Source: an uncultured Treponema sp. | GTDB taxonomy: Bacteria > Spirochaetota > Spirochaetia > Treponematales > Treponemataceae | Assembly: GCA_949299755.1 (NCBI GenBank) | Contig: CASGBA010000008.1 | Coordinates: 1-64,000 of the forward strand | Reading direction: 5' to 3' | DNA length: 64,000 bases | In this document: in pieces, positions 24,176 through 32,355 of the stretch | Position numbering within the stretch: the stretch's first letter is position 1 | How the letters are laid out: each line of letters starts with the position of its first letter | Notes under the pieces: model-generated | Database searches by the model: none | Told to the model about the DNA's origin: nothing | The model's input: only the letters and a program-made list of their open reading frames with translations | Translations under genes and position numbers: made by a program

Positions 24176-25102
24176 TCATTTACTCCAGAAATCATAAAAA
24201 TTATACCACTGATACGGATATTTCTGTACGTGCTTTTCCAAAAAAACGGCATATTTTTTGCAAGAGGATTCTGCGAACGCTTTTCTTGCGGATTTTCCCG
24301 GTTTTTCAAAACCATTCATATTTAGTTCGACATATATTTCATAGCTTTTTTTCAAAGATATATCTCTGGTCCTGACACACACACAAAAAAATGAAGGTGA
24401 CTCAAAAAGCAACGGAAGATAAAATGCCCCGAATGGGAACTGGGCCGGCTCTCCCAGAAAATCCACTTCAATATTCCTGTCTCCTGAACGGTCTCCGGCA
24501 ATAATGACGATGCCTCCATCGTCAAGGGTTGTCTGTATTCTCTCAATACCGTCAATTGACAAATCCCTTACGCTGAGCAAATTCAGCATGGAATCCGGAT
24601 TCAATTTTTTCAGCATGGAATTGAATTTATCCGTCACTTCAAAATCCACAAGACTAAGAACAGGGATTTTCATACCCAGCTTGTTTTTTGAAAGCTCTTC
24701 CGACAATGCACGCATTTCTTCCGCAGAACCAATATGGGAAACAATCAAAAAAACGCCTTTCCCGGATTTAAGGGTGTTGTTCAATTCATCCACACTGTCA
24801 TCACGGAAATGAAGATGACTGTAATTAACCTTGCCAACCCAGCCTTCGCATTTTTCAATCAATGTTATTGAAAAGGCAACAAAACTTTTCCACACGGAAA
24901 GCTTCTTTCCCGTCAGTGACTCAACTTTATCTAAATATTTTCTGATAGCTTTCCGTGCGGTTCCTGCAACAAAAAAATAAATGGCACTTACCGGGAAGGC
25001 AATAAGTATCAAAAGAGCATGGGGGAGAATTTTTATGAGAAAGAGCATTATGCTGAAACCGATATTATTTCCAATATCTCCCGTCTGCTGCCATTTTTTC
25101 AT
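24176..25102 (-). CDS. LpxL/COG4261-like acyltransferase of the APE locus
   Basis: A 308-residue membrane-associated acyltransferase of the lipid A late-acyltransferase fold. It has an N-terminal hydrophobic stretch (about 15-50), the catalytic H-X4-E motif in VSHIGSAEE, GDRSGDRNIEVDFLGEPAQF and the C-terminal YPYQWYNFYDFW. It probably attaches the polyene or a fatty acid to a lipid head group. In many proteobacterial APE clusters this domain is fused to the glycosyltransferase; here they are two genes overlapping as ATGA at 25099-25102. Confidence 0.82.
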   Translation of the reverse strand: MKKWQQTGDIGNNIGFSIMLFLIKILPHALLILIAFPVSAIYFFVAGTARKAIRKYLDKVESLTGKKLSVWKSFVAFSITLIEKCEGWVGKVNYSHLHFRDDSVDELNNTLKSGKGVFLIVSHIGSAEEMRALSEELSKNKLGMKIPVLSLVDFEVTDKFNSMLKKLNPDSMLNLLSVRDLSIDGIERIQTTLDDGGIVIIAGDRSGDRNIEVDFLGEPAQFPFGAFYLPLLFESPSFFCVCVRTRDISLKKSYEIYVELNMNGFEKPGKSARKAFAESSCKKYAVFLEKHVQKYPYQWYNFYDFWSK

Positions 25103-25839
25103 CTGTATTTTTTCCTCATCTTTATAAGTGAGGGGATGTGAAAAAGCATTCCGAAACACAACCGGAAAAAAACAAATGTTATACGCACATTATCCCTAAC
25201 CATACGGAAGTTGGAGCTGCCTCCTTCAGGATATGTAACCCGGACACTTTCGGAAACGATGGGAACACGGTTCCAGTACATCTTCACAAGGATTTCAATG
25301 TCGAATCCCATACGGTAATCCCACAACCCGCCGGAAGTAAGCCGGCAGGATTCTCCGACAGGATAAACCCTGAAGCCGCACATAGAATCCTTTATTGCTT
25401 TTTTATTGAATGTCACCAAATGGGTGAAGAAGTTAGCTACACGTCTTCCTTTTACACGGCTTGCAGGAACAGATGCGTCATACTCGGGATAGCCTGCGAC
25501 AAGAAAATCCGGCCTTTCCTTGGAAAGTTCCAGAAACCGCGGAACCCGGCTGATATCGTGCTGTCCGTCAGCATCTAGTTGCAGGACGTGGGTTAACCCG
25601 ATTTCTCCGGCCTTTCTGAATCCGGCGACAACAGCGCCTCCCTTTCCTGTGTTTTTTTCAAGGGTTACCAGGTGGACGAGTTCCGATAACAATGTACAAT
25701 CCCGCAACCACTTTTTATTTTCTCTGTCGCTTGCATCATCCACAAGTATAACAGGCACTCCATAATGCAAAAGTTCTTTTACTTCTTCATATGCCGAGAA
25801 ACCATGGTTGTATACTGGAATCAGGAAACCGTAATTCAT
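25099..25839 (-). CDS. Family 2 glycosyltransferase of the APE locus
   Basis: A 246-residue GT-A glycosyltransferase. FLIPVYNHG starts the fold, followed by VILVDDASD, NTGKGGAV, the metal-binding LQLDADGQHD and the DSMCGFRVYP segment of dolichyl-phosphate-mannose-synthase-like enzymes. A C-terminal amphipathic region is present. It probably adds a sugar to the polyene lipid or to its carrier. Its ATG overlaps the TGA of the ApeI-type dehydratase. Confidence 0.87.
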   Translation of the reverse strand: MNYGFLIPVYNHGFSAYEEVKELLHYGVPVILVDDASDRENKKWLRDCTLLSELVHLVTLEKNTGKGGAVVAGFRKAGEIGLTHVLQLDADGQHDISRVPRFLELSKERPDFLVAGYPEYDASVPASRVKGRRVANFFTHLVTFNKKAIKDSMCGFRVYPVGESCRLTSGGLWDYRMGFDIEILVKMYWNRVPIVSESVRVTYPEGGSSNFRMVRDNVRITFVFFRLCFGMLFHIPSLIKMRKKYR

Positions 25840-26195
25840 ATGCTATAATATATAACACCAAAGGAAGCCTTGTCTCCCTTTTTACTTAAAAATGTAAAAC
25901 CAATAACTCCGGACACTGTAAAATCCAGCATTAAATCCATTTCCGTATCCGGCAACACCGGATTCACAAATTTTGTTTTCTTGATTGCCGTAACACTTAC
26001 AGGTTTGGACAGGATTTCTGAGGCGCAACGGGCAACAATATCAATTTCCCCCACTGCCGGTAAAAGGCGGAAGGATTCAAAATGTTCCTTGAAATAAGAA
26101 GAGAAAGCAGGCACGATGAAAGAGAGAATCCATTTTCCACCGGAAGTTTTTTCCCTGCGTAAAAATTTTACAGACTCAAATCCGTTACCGTCCAC
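25836..26195 (-). CDS. apeI: Hot-dog dehydratase subunit, ApeI type
   Basis: A 119-residue FabZ/ApeI-like hot-dog protein with SSYFKEHFESFRLLPAVGEID, which corresponds to the FabZ GHFPxxPxLPGVxQ segment; His38 is the expected catalytic His. It should pair with the ApeP-type subunit. The GTG start at 26195 overlaps the end of the AMP-ligase gene and has AAGGAG 8 bases upstream. The longer frame would lie inside the ligase gene. Confidence 0.8.
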   Translation of the reverse strand: MDGNGFESVKFLRREKTSGGKWILSFIVPAFSSYFKEHFESFRLLPAVGEIDIVARCASEILSKPVSVTAIKKTKFVNPVLPDTEMDLMLDFTVSGVIGFTFLSKKGDKASFGVIYYSI

Positions 26196-28137
26196 CCTCA
26201 ATCTCCTTGTCAAACAGAGCCAGGACTTCCTGCTTTTGAAGCTTGCCCATACTGTTATAAGGTATTTCCTGAACAAAACGCCAGCGTTTGGGGATTGTCA
26301 CAGGTTCAAGGTATTCAAAAAGCCTTGACCGGAAAACTTTCATCCGCCCTGCATGGTTTTCGGCACCCAGCAATTCTTCTCCTTTTTTGGATAAAACCAC
26401 TACAGCCGCAAGATACTGTCTTTTTTCTGACGACATGGCAAAAACAACCGTATCCTTCGCAAGTCCAGTTTGTATAATCCTGTTTTCAACCTCTATGAGC
26501 GAAACCCGTTTTTCCGCTATTTTGACAACGGAATCTTTACGGCCTATGAGCTTGAATTTCCCGTCTTCCCGCAAATCAGCTAAATCCGAAGAGTGGAATA
26601 TTCCTCCATGTATGGCGCTACAGTAAAACACCAGGCATCCGTCATCACCTGATTCCACAACCACGTCCTTTGTGGGTGTCCACCATTCAGACTCATCGTC
26701 CTTGTTTATCCTCCAGCCCACAGCTCCCGTTTCCGTACTTCCGTATATTTCCAAAGGATGGGAACCGTATGCCCGGTTGACTTCCAAGGCTTCATTCCTG
26801 CGCAAAACACCCCCTGCCGTAACAATACTGATATCCCGGATTATTTTCATTGATTCACCGATTGCCGGATCTTTAACACTCATTTTTAAGAATGAAGGGG
26901 TTGTAATAAAGGCGTATTTTTCATTTCCCAGATGAAGAAAATCATCAGGCTGGGAAATTTTTTCCCGGCGGAAAGGAACACCATAAACGAAAGGTTTTAT
27001 GGCGGCAAACACAATGCCGAAGGCGTGGTGGGGGTTAACGCTGGAAACAAGAAGACGCTTCTGGAAATCACCCCGCCACTTATCACCGATGGAATCATTG
27101 TCCCATTCAAGTTCCCTTATTTCGTGCAGAACCCCTTTCGGCTCCCCAGTAGATCCGGAAGTAAACAAATAAACCCTGGAATCCTCGGGTACAGGAGGAA
27201 GGGAAACATCAGTTATATCATTCACATCTCCGATTATTTCCGGAATGCAATCGGAATAGGAAAATTTATCTGCGGAAAGACACAATGTTTTACTGTCTAT
27301 AAGAGGCTTTATGAATTCAAATGAGTAATTTGAGGATACATAAGCTTCTTTGCCGCATTGCAAAACCGCGGTAAGCCCCACAATGAAATACCAGAAATCA
27401 TCGGAATGGAGGATGACTTTTTCAATGTCTTTACTGGAAATAAACTTCCTCAAAGCGGCGGTTTCATTTAAATAATCCTTCCAAAGTTTAAAATCTCCCT
27501 GGGAAAATTTCCCGGAATAACATACTATGGCATCCTTATCCCTGGAATTAACCGACATGGAAGAAAGTGAAAATCCCCTGCTGATTCTTTTTTGCATTCT
27601 ACCCCTTACGATGAATTCCGCTGCAAAAAGGCATCCTATCAATATGTAAGACACCAACCCGTTGTACAACGCCCATATTCCGGTACTTTGCTGAAAAACA
27701 GTAAACGCCGCTATTGAACCATTAACCACAAAAAACACGCACCATACGCAGGTTACACGCCGGCAATATCTTTGCACCGTTTTTATGTTTCCGTTCCATT
27801 TTATGTTTTTGTCTCCCAAACAGGCAAAGGTAAAAATGACGGTTTCATCATGCCTGAGAGACATCCCGAAGGTGAACAAAAAAACAAGATTCACAGCTAC
27901 GGGATAAAACCTTAAAACAATTTCACTGTCTGTCAAAATGACGGTGAAGGCAACAATCCCCATGATAAGAGGCGCAACCGGTACTTTGCCCTTTTTAAGC
28001 AGAAGAAGAGAGGCGGCAAGTACAATTATAACAAAACCAACCAGACGGACAGGAAAATGGAAAACAGAAACAGATAAAAAAACGGCTGCCGGATACAATA
28101 CAGCCAGAATGTATCCGGTTATTTTTGACAGTGACAT
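26185..28137 (-). CDS. apeH: Fused membrane protein and aryl-AMP ligase (ApeG-ApeH)
   Basis: A 650-residue two-part protein. Residues 1 to about 178 are five or six membrane helices resembling the COG4648-type membrane protein of APE loci. From about residue 195 an ANL-family adenylating domain follows. It has the phosphate loop LFTSGSTGEPKG (about 324-335), YGSTETGAVGW, SSDLADL, the hinge LIGRKDSVVKI and a C-terminal PYNSMGKLQKQEV with the catalytic Lys. ApeH activates 4-hydroxybenzoate-type acids and loads them on an ACP, so this should start the polyene. I see no stop or start between the parts, so a true fusion is likely. Confidence 0.87.
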   Translation of the reverse strand: MSLSKITGYILAVLYPAAVFLSVSVFHFPVRLVGFVIIVLAASLLLLKKGKVPVAPLIMGIVAFTVILTDSEIVLRFYPVAVNLVFLFTFGMSLRHDETVIFTFACLGDKNIKWNGNIKTVQRYCRRVTCVWCVFFVVNGSIAAFTVFQQSTGIWALYNGLVSYILIGCLFAAEFIVRGRMQKRISRGFSLSSMSVNSRDKDAIVCYSGKFSQGDFKLWKDYLNETAALRKFISSKDIEKVILHSDDFWYFIVGLTAVLQCGKEAYVSSNYSFEFIKPLIDSKTLCLSADKFSYSDCIPEIIGDVNDITDVSLPPVPEDSRVYLFTSGSTGEPKGVLHEIRELEWDNDSIGDKWRGDFQKRLLVSSVNPHHAFGIVFAAIKPFVYGVPFRREKISQPDDFLHLGNEKYAFITTPSFLKMSVKDPAIGESMKIIRDISIVTAGGVLRRNEALEVNRAYGSHPLEIYGSTETGAVGWRINKDDESEWWTPTKDVVVESGDDGCLVFYCSAIHGGIFHSSDLADLREDGKFKLIGRKDSVVKIAEKRVSLIEVENRIIQTGLAKDTVVFAMSSEKRQYLAAVVVLSKKGEELLGAENHAGRMKVFRSRLFEYLEPVTIPKRWRFVQEIPYNSMGKLQKQEVLALFDKEIEGGR

Positions 28138-28139
28138 CC

Positions 28140-28385
28140 TTACTTGCTGTTTTTTGAAAGCAACTCAATCAAATCCCTGATTGTTCTGATCTCCCTGAAC
28201 ATATTTGCATCAACCTTGGGCGGCAGATAATCCTTGAATTTAACAATAAGTTCCGCCGCATCAATGGAATCCAAATCAAAATCTTCCACCAGATTCGAAT
28301 CCAGCGTGATATCATCCCGGTTAATGTCAAACTCATCCGCCAGGATATTCCTGATACGTTCAAATAAATCTTCTTCCAATGCCAT
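28140..28385 (-). CDS. apeF: Acyl carrier protein, ApeF type
   Basis: An 81-residue ACP. Ser40 in the DLDSIDAAEL motif is the phosphopantetheine site. The protein is acidic with four predicted helices, as usual. AAGGAG precedes the ATG and lies within the end of the upstream ACP gene. Tandem ACPs before the ligase are the standard APE arrangement; which one carries the aryl starter cannot be told by sequence alone. Confidence 0.88.
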   Translation of the reverse strand: MALEEDLFERIRNILADEFDINRDDITLDSNLVEDFDLDSIDAAELIVKFKDYLPPKVDANMFREIRTIRDLIELLSKNSK

Positions 28386-28391
28386 TCCGGG

Positions 28392-28649
28392 TCACTCCTT
28401 ATGTGCCGAGATATATTCCGCAAGCGTATTTACCGAACGGAAATACTTCTTGTTGTCCCCGTTCTCCTTGGAAAAAGAAACTCCGTATTTTTTTTTGAGG
28501 GCAATCCCCAGTTCCAGCGCGTCAACACTATCCAAGCCAAGACCTTCACCAAAAAGAACCTCATCATCGCCGATATCATCGGGAGAAACCCCTTCCAGCT
28601 CCAAACTGGAAATAATCAAACCTTTGATTTCCTGCTTTAATTCTTCCAT
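28392..28649 (-). CDS. apeE: Acyl carrier protein, ApeE type
   Basis: An 85-residue ACP with Ser41 in LGLDSVDALEL as the phosphopantetheine attachment site. GGGCGG lies upstream of the ATG. It is the first gene after a 130-base gap that holds a promoter-like sequence, so the ACP-to-ApeR part could be transcribed separately from the first three genes of the block. Confidence 0.88.
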   Translation of the reverse strand: MEELKQEIKGLIISSLELEGVSPDDIGDDEVLFGEGLGLDSVDALELGIALKKKYGVSFSKENGDNKKYFRSVNTLAEYISAHKE

Positions 28650-28693
28650 AAAATACCGCCCTAATAAAACCGATGGGAATCTTCAATTCTTTT

Positions 28694-28723
28694 ATTTTAC
28701 TTCAGAATAATTCTAAAAATCAA
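28694..28723 (-). promoter_or_regulatory. Possible internal APE promoter
   Basis: Minus strand: TTGATT (28718-28723), 18 bases, TAAAAT (28694-28699), in the only sizeable gap of the APE block. It would start transcripts about 40 bases before the first ACP. Confidence 0.4.
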
Positions 28724-28779
28724 TACTTTTCAGCAGCCAGGATATTTGAGCGCCTCTGGGATTCCCGGTAAAAATTCCG

Positions 28780-29538
28780 TCAATTCACATTGCGGCGGTA
28801 CATTTTTTCCAGAAATTCAGTCATTTTTATGGATTTTTCCCTGTCGTTTTTACCTTCAAACATACTGGGATAGAGTTCTTCCCCTCTGGTGAAAGAATAG
28901 GAATAACAGCCGGCGTCATTTATCTGCCAGAAGGGGTCCTGTTTCCTCAAACCTTCTTTGTCATTCCCGCCAATATACAGCGGGACAACGGGGGCATCCG
29001 CGAAAAGAGACACACAGGCAAAACCCCGCTTTATAGTAACCGGCATCCCCTGTTTTGTCCTGGTACCTTCGGGAAATATAATCAGGGTTTCATTTTTGGC
29101 AAGGGAATCGGCGCAAGCGCGCTTAAGCTCATCAATATCCTCATTGTTTGCGATATACAATACCCTTACTATGGAGCCTACTACAGTATGAAGCAATCCG
29201 CCCCTCACGATGCAGTTGGCACCGGGAATAAGGGAAAAAAGGATCACCACGTCCAGCAGGGAGGGATGGTTCGGGGCTATGATTTTTCCGCCTGTATCGG
29301 AAAAATCCGGGATGGGGCCTTCAAACCTTAAAAGCCCCAAAAGCATGCACATCCGTACAATCAGCCTGTGGGACAGGGTGACGGAACGGCGGCCCGTTTC
29401 CCGGAATTTGTCATTGGAACGGATGAAGAGCTTCTCCAATGGGAGGACAATCAGTCCCAGAACAAAGCTTCCTATCCCGAAAAAAAGGTAAATCAGGGAT
29501 TTCCGTATGCTTATCCTGGTTTTCCCTATTCTAACCAT
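28780..29538 (-). CDS. PlsC-like acyltransferase, ApeD type
   Basis: A 252-residue 1-acylglycerol-3-phosphate-type acyltransferase. It has an N-terminal membrane helix (about 12-35), the catalytic NHPSLLD (H-X4-D), and FPEGTRTK as the phosphate/acceptor-binding motif. APE clusters carry such an enzyme beside the ACPs, presumably to link the polyene to a glycerol or similar lipid. AAAGGAG precedes the ATG. It overlaps the end of the chain-length-factor gene by 13 bases. Confidence 0.88.
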   Translation of the reverse strand: MVRIGKTRISIRKSLIYLFFGIGSFVLGLIVLPLEKLFIRSNDKFRETGRRSVTLSHRLIVRMCMLLGLLRFEGPIPDFSDTGGKIIAPNHPSLLDVVILFSLIPGANCIVRGGLLHTVVGSIVRVLYIANNEDIDELKRACADSLAKNETLIIFPEGTRTKQGMPVTIKRGFACVSLFADAPVVPLYIGGNDKEGLRKQDPFWQINDAGCYSYSFTRGEELYPSMFEGKNDREKSIKMTEFLEKMYRRNVN

Positions 29539-30176
29539 ACATCTCCTTTATTTTGAATGAGATACCTGACAAAACTCCTCTGATCGCACAAAGATTGGCC
29601 GGGGAAATCATCCATAGCACCAGGGCCGGAGACTTTCACTCCGATACACATTGGGGGAAGAATCGGCGCCGTAATGTTGTTGCGGTATTCGTCCGGAACT
29701 CGCTCCTCCGCATAAATAAGCATCGCGGACTTCATCCTGCCGGTTTTTAAGGGGGCACATCCCACGGTGACAAGGTTCCTGATCACATTGTCAAAGCCGG
29801 AATAAACCGGGCTGTAAGGAACCTTGGAGCCGAGAAGGATTGTGGCTTCAGCCGGCGCCGTATTGAAAACGGAAAGGGTAAACAAAGCGGGCATTACTCC
29901 GTTGTCTTTTGCAAAAGCACTGTTGATTTTATACTGAACATCGATTTCACCCCGGACTGAAGTGAAGAACAAAATATCCGTGTCCAGTTTGAGGTGCTCT
30001 ACCATCCAGCAGGTCATTTTTGTAAGCTGGCTGAATCTCCTTGTGGCGATGGGAGAAGCGAAGGTGATTTTGGGCGATTCGGGGGAATCGGCGATTTCCT
30101 GTCTGCCCTCTACCCATCCAAACCAGTCATCCTTTGATTCCAATCCGGGAGCCCACAGGGAGAATGAGTCCACCAT
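29526..30176 (-). CDS. apeC: Beta-ketoacyl synthase-like chain-length factor, ApeC type
   Basis: A 216-residue protein matching the short ketoacyl-synthase N-terminal family (PF13723-type). WAPGLESKDDWFGW opens it, and FTLSVFNTAPAEATILLG occupies the region where a true KS has its nucleophile; no Cys is present there. In characterised APE systems ApeC lacks activity and pairs with ApeO to set chain length. Its ATG shares a base with the methyltransferase TAA. About half a KS in length, which is normal for this family. Confidence 0.82.
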   Translation of the reverse strand: MVDSFSLWAPGLESKDDWFGWVEGRQEIADSPESPKITFASPIATRRFSQLTKMTCWMVEHLKLDTDILFFTSVRGEIDVQYKINSAFAKDNGVMPALFTLSVFNTAPAEATILLGSKVPYSPVYSGFDNVIRNLVTVGCAPLKTGRMKSAMLIYAEERVPDEYRNNITAPILPPMCIGVKVSGPGAMDDFPGQSLCDQRSFVRYLIQNKGDVWLE

Positions 30177-31258
30177 TACGAGGCTCTCCTGAAAACAAGA
30201 AGCGTATAGCTGAAAACACCCAGATTGTGGTGGGCTGTTTCCAGCTTCAGTCCGCCACGCTCTATGGCAGGCACAATGTCATCATAGGTGTACATACGGC
30301 TGTTCCCGTTGGCGATGCAGGTAAAATATAAGCTTGTCTCCTGAAGGCAGAAGGAAGAAGCCCGGAACCGCTGTTTGTCAATCAATGGCTCAAGCACATA
30401 CACCTTCGCATCCTTTGTGACGGCGGCTGAAACCTTTCCGCAAATTCTGGTTATTTCTTCCGGAGAGAAGCAATCCAGAAACTGACTCATCCACACCACA
30501 TCAGCACCAGGTGGAACGGCGGTTTCATCCGCAAGAATATCCGCCGGGAAGGTCTTGATTCTGCCGGAAAATCCTTCCGCGGCGGCGTTTTTTTCCGCTA
30601 CGGCGGTCTGGCCGGGCAAATCTATTATGGTGACTTCCACATCAGGATCATGCTTCACGCAGGTAAGGGCCCACCTTGCGGTATTGCCGCCGATATCGTA
30701 CAGTTTCCGGGGTTTACCGGCAAACACAATGTCAAGGGTTTCCGGAAAGATGTTGTCGGAATAATTATGGTCGAAGGCGAACCAGCTGTTTCTGGCTTTT
30801 TCAGGAAGGGAAGACAGGGCTTCGTATACGGTTTTCCATTTTTCCCCGAAGGTTTTTAATCCGGCGGGTTTTCCCGTCCGTATACTCTCCTCCAGGTATT
30901 TAGCGCCGTCGTAGCAGACATCCTGCATAAAATCCATATTCACTTTTGTCAGGTAATCATCCGCCAGGAAACACCCTGTCTTGCCGAGCACAAAACGGTT
31001 ATCTCCATTGATTTTCAAAATACCCAATCCGAGACCTATCTGGATAAGAACAGAAACCCCGTAGGCTGACACAGAGCACTTCTCCGAAATTTCCCCTTCT
31101 GTAAGTCCCCTCTCCCCACTTTTGAGAAGCTCCGCCAGCATCCCCAGCCGGATCATTGAATAGGCGGCCTGGAAACTGAATGGGGCAAAGGCTATTTTCT
31201 GAGCCTCAAACCGTGCGTCCACAGCACTTATGTTATCTTCCTGGTAATAATTATCCAT
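30176..31258 (-). CDS. SAM methyltransferase of the APE locus (ApeB type)
   Basis: A 360-residue O-methyltransferase-like protein. An N-terminal winged-helix dimerisation region (about 15-100) is followed by a class I SAM domain with KLYDIGGNTARWAL as the glycine-rich motif I, VTIIDLPGQ as motif II and VVWMSQFLDCFSPEE further on. It may methylate the aryl head group, as seen for APE pigments with ring substituents. First gene of the minus-strand block. ATG 31258 (MDNYYQED) is chosen because an upstream ATG lies inside the promoter -10 box. Confidence 0.83.
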   Translation of the reverse strand: MDNYYQEDNISAVDARFEAQKIAFAPFSFQAAYSMIRLGMLAELLKSGERGLTEGEISEKCSVSAYGVSVLIQIGLGLGILKINGDNRFVLGKTGCFLADDYLTKVNMDFMQDVCYDGAKYLEESIRTGKPAGLKTFGEKWKTVYEALSSLPEKARNSWFAFDHNYSDNIFPETLDIVFAGKPRKLYDIGGNTARWALTCVKHDPDVEVTIIDLPGQTAVAEKNAAAEGFSGRIKTFPADILADETAVPPGADVVWMSQFLDCFSPEEITRICGKVSAAVTKDAKVYVLEPLIDKQRFRASSFCLQETSLYFTCIANGNSRMYTYDDIVPAIERGGLKLETAHHNLGVFSYTLLVFRRAS

Positions 31259-31286
31259 TTTTGTTCCGAATCTTCCTTCCTGTATC

Positions 31287-31314
31287 ATTATACCATAAAA
31301 CGGCATTTAGTAAA
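31287..31314 (-). promoter_or_regulatory. Main APE operon promoter
   Basis: Minus strand: TTTACT (31309-31314), 16 bases, a perfect TATAAT (31287-31292). The predicted +1 is near 31280, leaving about 20 bases of leader with GGAAGGAAG before the ATG at 31258. Confidence 0.6.
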
Positions 31315-31326
31315 CAGATTTGTAAA

Positions 31327-31355
31327 TTGACACTGTAAAGTTATCATGTTAATAT
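31327..31355 (+). promoter_or_regulatory. Promoter giving a leaderless mRNA for the secreted protein gene
   Basis: A perfect TTGACA (31327-31332), 17 bases, TAATAT (31350-31355). The predicted +1 is exactly the A of the ATG at 31362. No Shine-Dalgarno is present. The -35 is only 12 bases from that of the divergent APE promoter. Confidence 0.6.
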
Positions 31356-31361
31356 TCTTGC

Positions 31362-31895
31362 ATGAAAAAGTTGTTACCTGTCTTTATTATTATTCTTATG
31401 GTTTGCCCGGTCTTTTCGGCTACAATAATCACCAAATCCGGACAGACACTCAAAGGTGAAGTCATCAATAAAAATGATGACAGTATTTCGGTTTTATTAA
31501 AGATCGATATGGAAGACATACAATCGATAGATGAAACTTCAGACTTTGTTTGCCCTGAAAAGAAGGTACCTGTTAAACCGGGTAATTTTGAAATAATCCA
31601 AGGGAATGCGGTGCCTTTCCCGGCCAATATTTCCAGTCTGAAAAGAGCTGTCTTCAAGGCCCTGAAAAGCCACGGGTATACGATTCTGTCCGATGAACCC
31701 GGTATAATAACATATATGCTGAAAAAAGACGATTATGACTGTACCGTAAGATTCTGTTACTGTCCGAACGAGTATTGGTATGAATATGTGGACTCCACTA
31801 ATTTGGATGCCAATCCTGCGAAGAATAAAATCCACAGAAGTTACTACCGCTGGATTAATATACTGGAAGAGGATATATCGGATTTGTATTGGTGA
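31362..31895 (+). CDS. Secreted protein of unknown function, divergent from the APE locus
   Basis: A 177-residue protein with a clear signal peptide (cleavage near VFSA, about residue 20). The next segment, ITKSGQTLKGEVINKND, resembles a small beta-barrel start. Four Cys are present in the mature part, three of them close together (DCTVRFCYC). I do not recognise a family. It shares the intergenic region with the APE promoter, so it may be co-regulated with pigment synthesis, but this is only positional. Confidence 0.65.
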   Translation: MKKLLPVFIIILMVCPVFSATIITKSGQTLKGEVINKNDDSISVLLKIDMEDIQSIDETSDFVCPEKKVPVKPGNFEIIQGNAVPFPANISSLKRAVFKALKSHGYTILSDEPGIITYMLKKDDYDCTVRFCYCPNEYWYEYVDSTNLDANPAKNKIHRSYYRWINILEEDISDLYW

Positions 31896-32355
31896 GGAAA
31901 GGACGCCAGAGAAACCCGGCACAGGCAAAGTGAGGAGAGTGGATCAAAAGCGAAATCAGCGGAAGCCAGGTGTACCGGAATACCATACTCCGGTACTCGA
32001 ATTTTATTACACGGTTTTTAAAATGTGCATTATCTGGTTTTCACACAAAAACTTGGAAAAACATCAAAAAAACCAAGTATTTCCGTACAAATGCTTTCCG
32101 CTAGTCTTAAATAAATAGATTCCATACTCAACACCTGAAAACACTTTCCAGAAAATTTTAATCAGCCTAATTTTCGGTAACCATCAAATATTTTACCAGG
32201 CATAGGATAAAGTCACAATTTCAATGGTTGTACCGTAAGACACTTAAACACGCTATCGGGATTTTCAGACAGGAGGCAAGATTTCAGAAACAAAATGATC
32301 CCGGTATATATGGATGTGCACCAGCTGACAGAAAAACCAGGCACTCTAAACGTTT
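31896..32355. other. 460-base gap between APE region and glycan locus
   Basis: AT-leaning sequence with scattered stops in all frames. I see no gene, repeat or strong terminator. It separates convergent units (the secreted-protein gene and the last glycosyltransferase gene). Confidence 0.5.
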
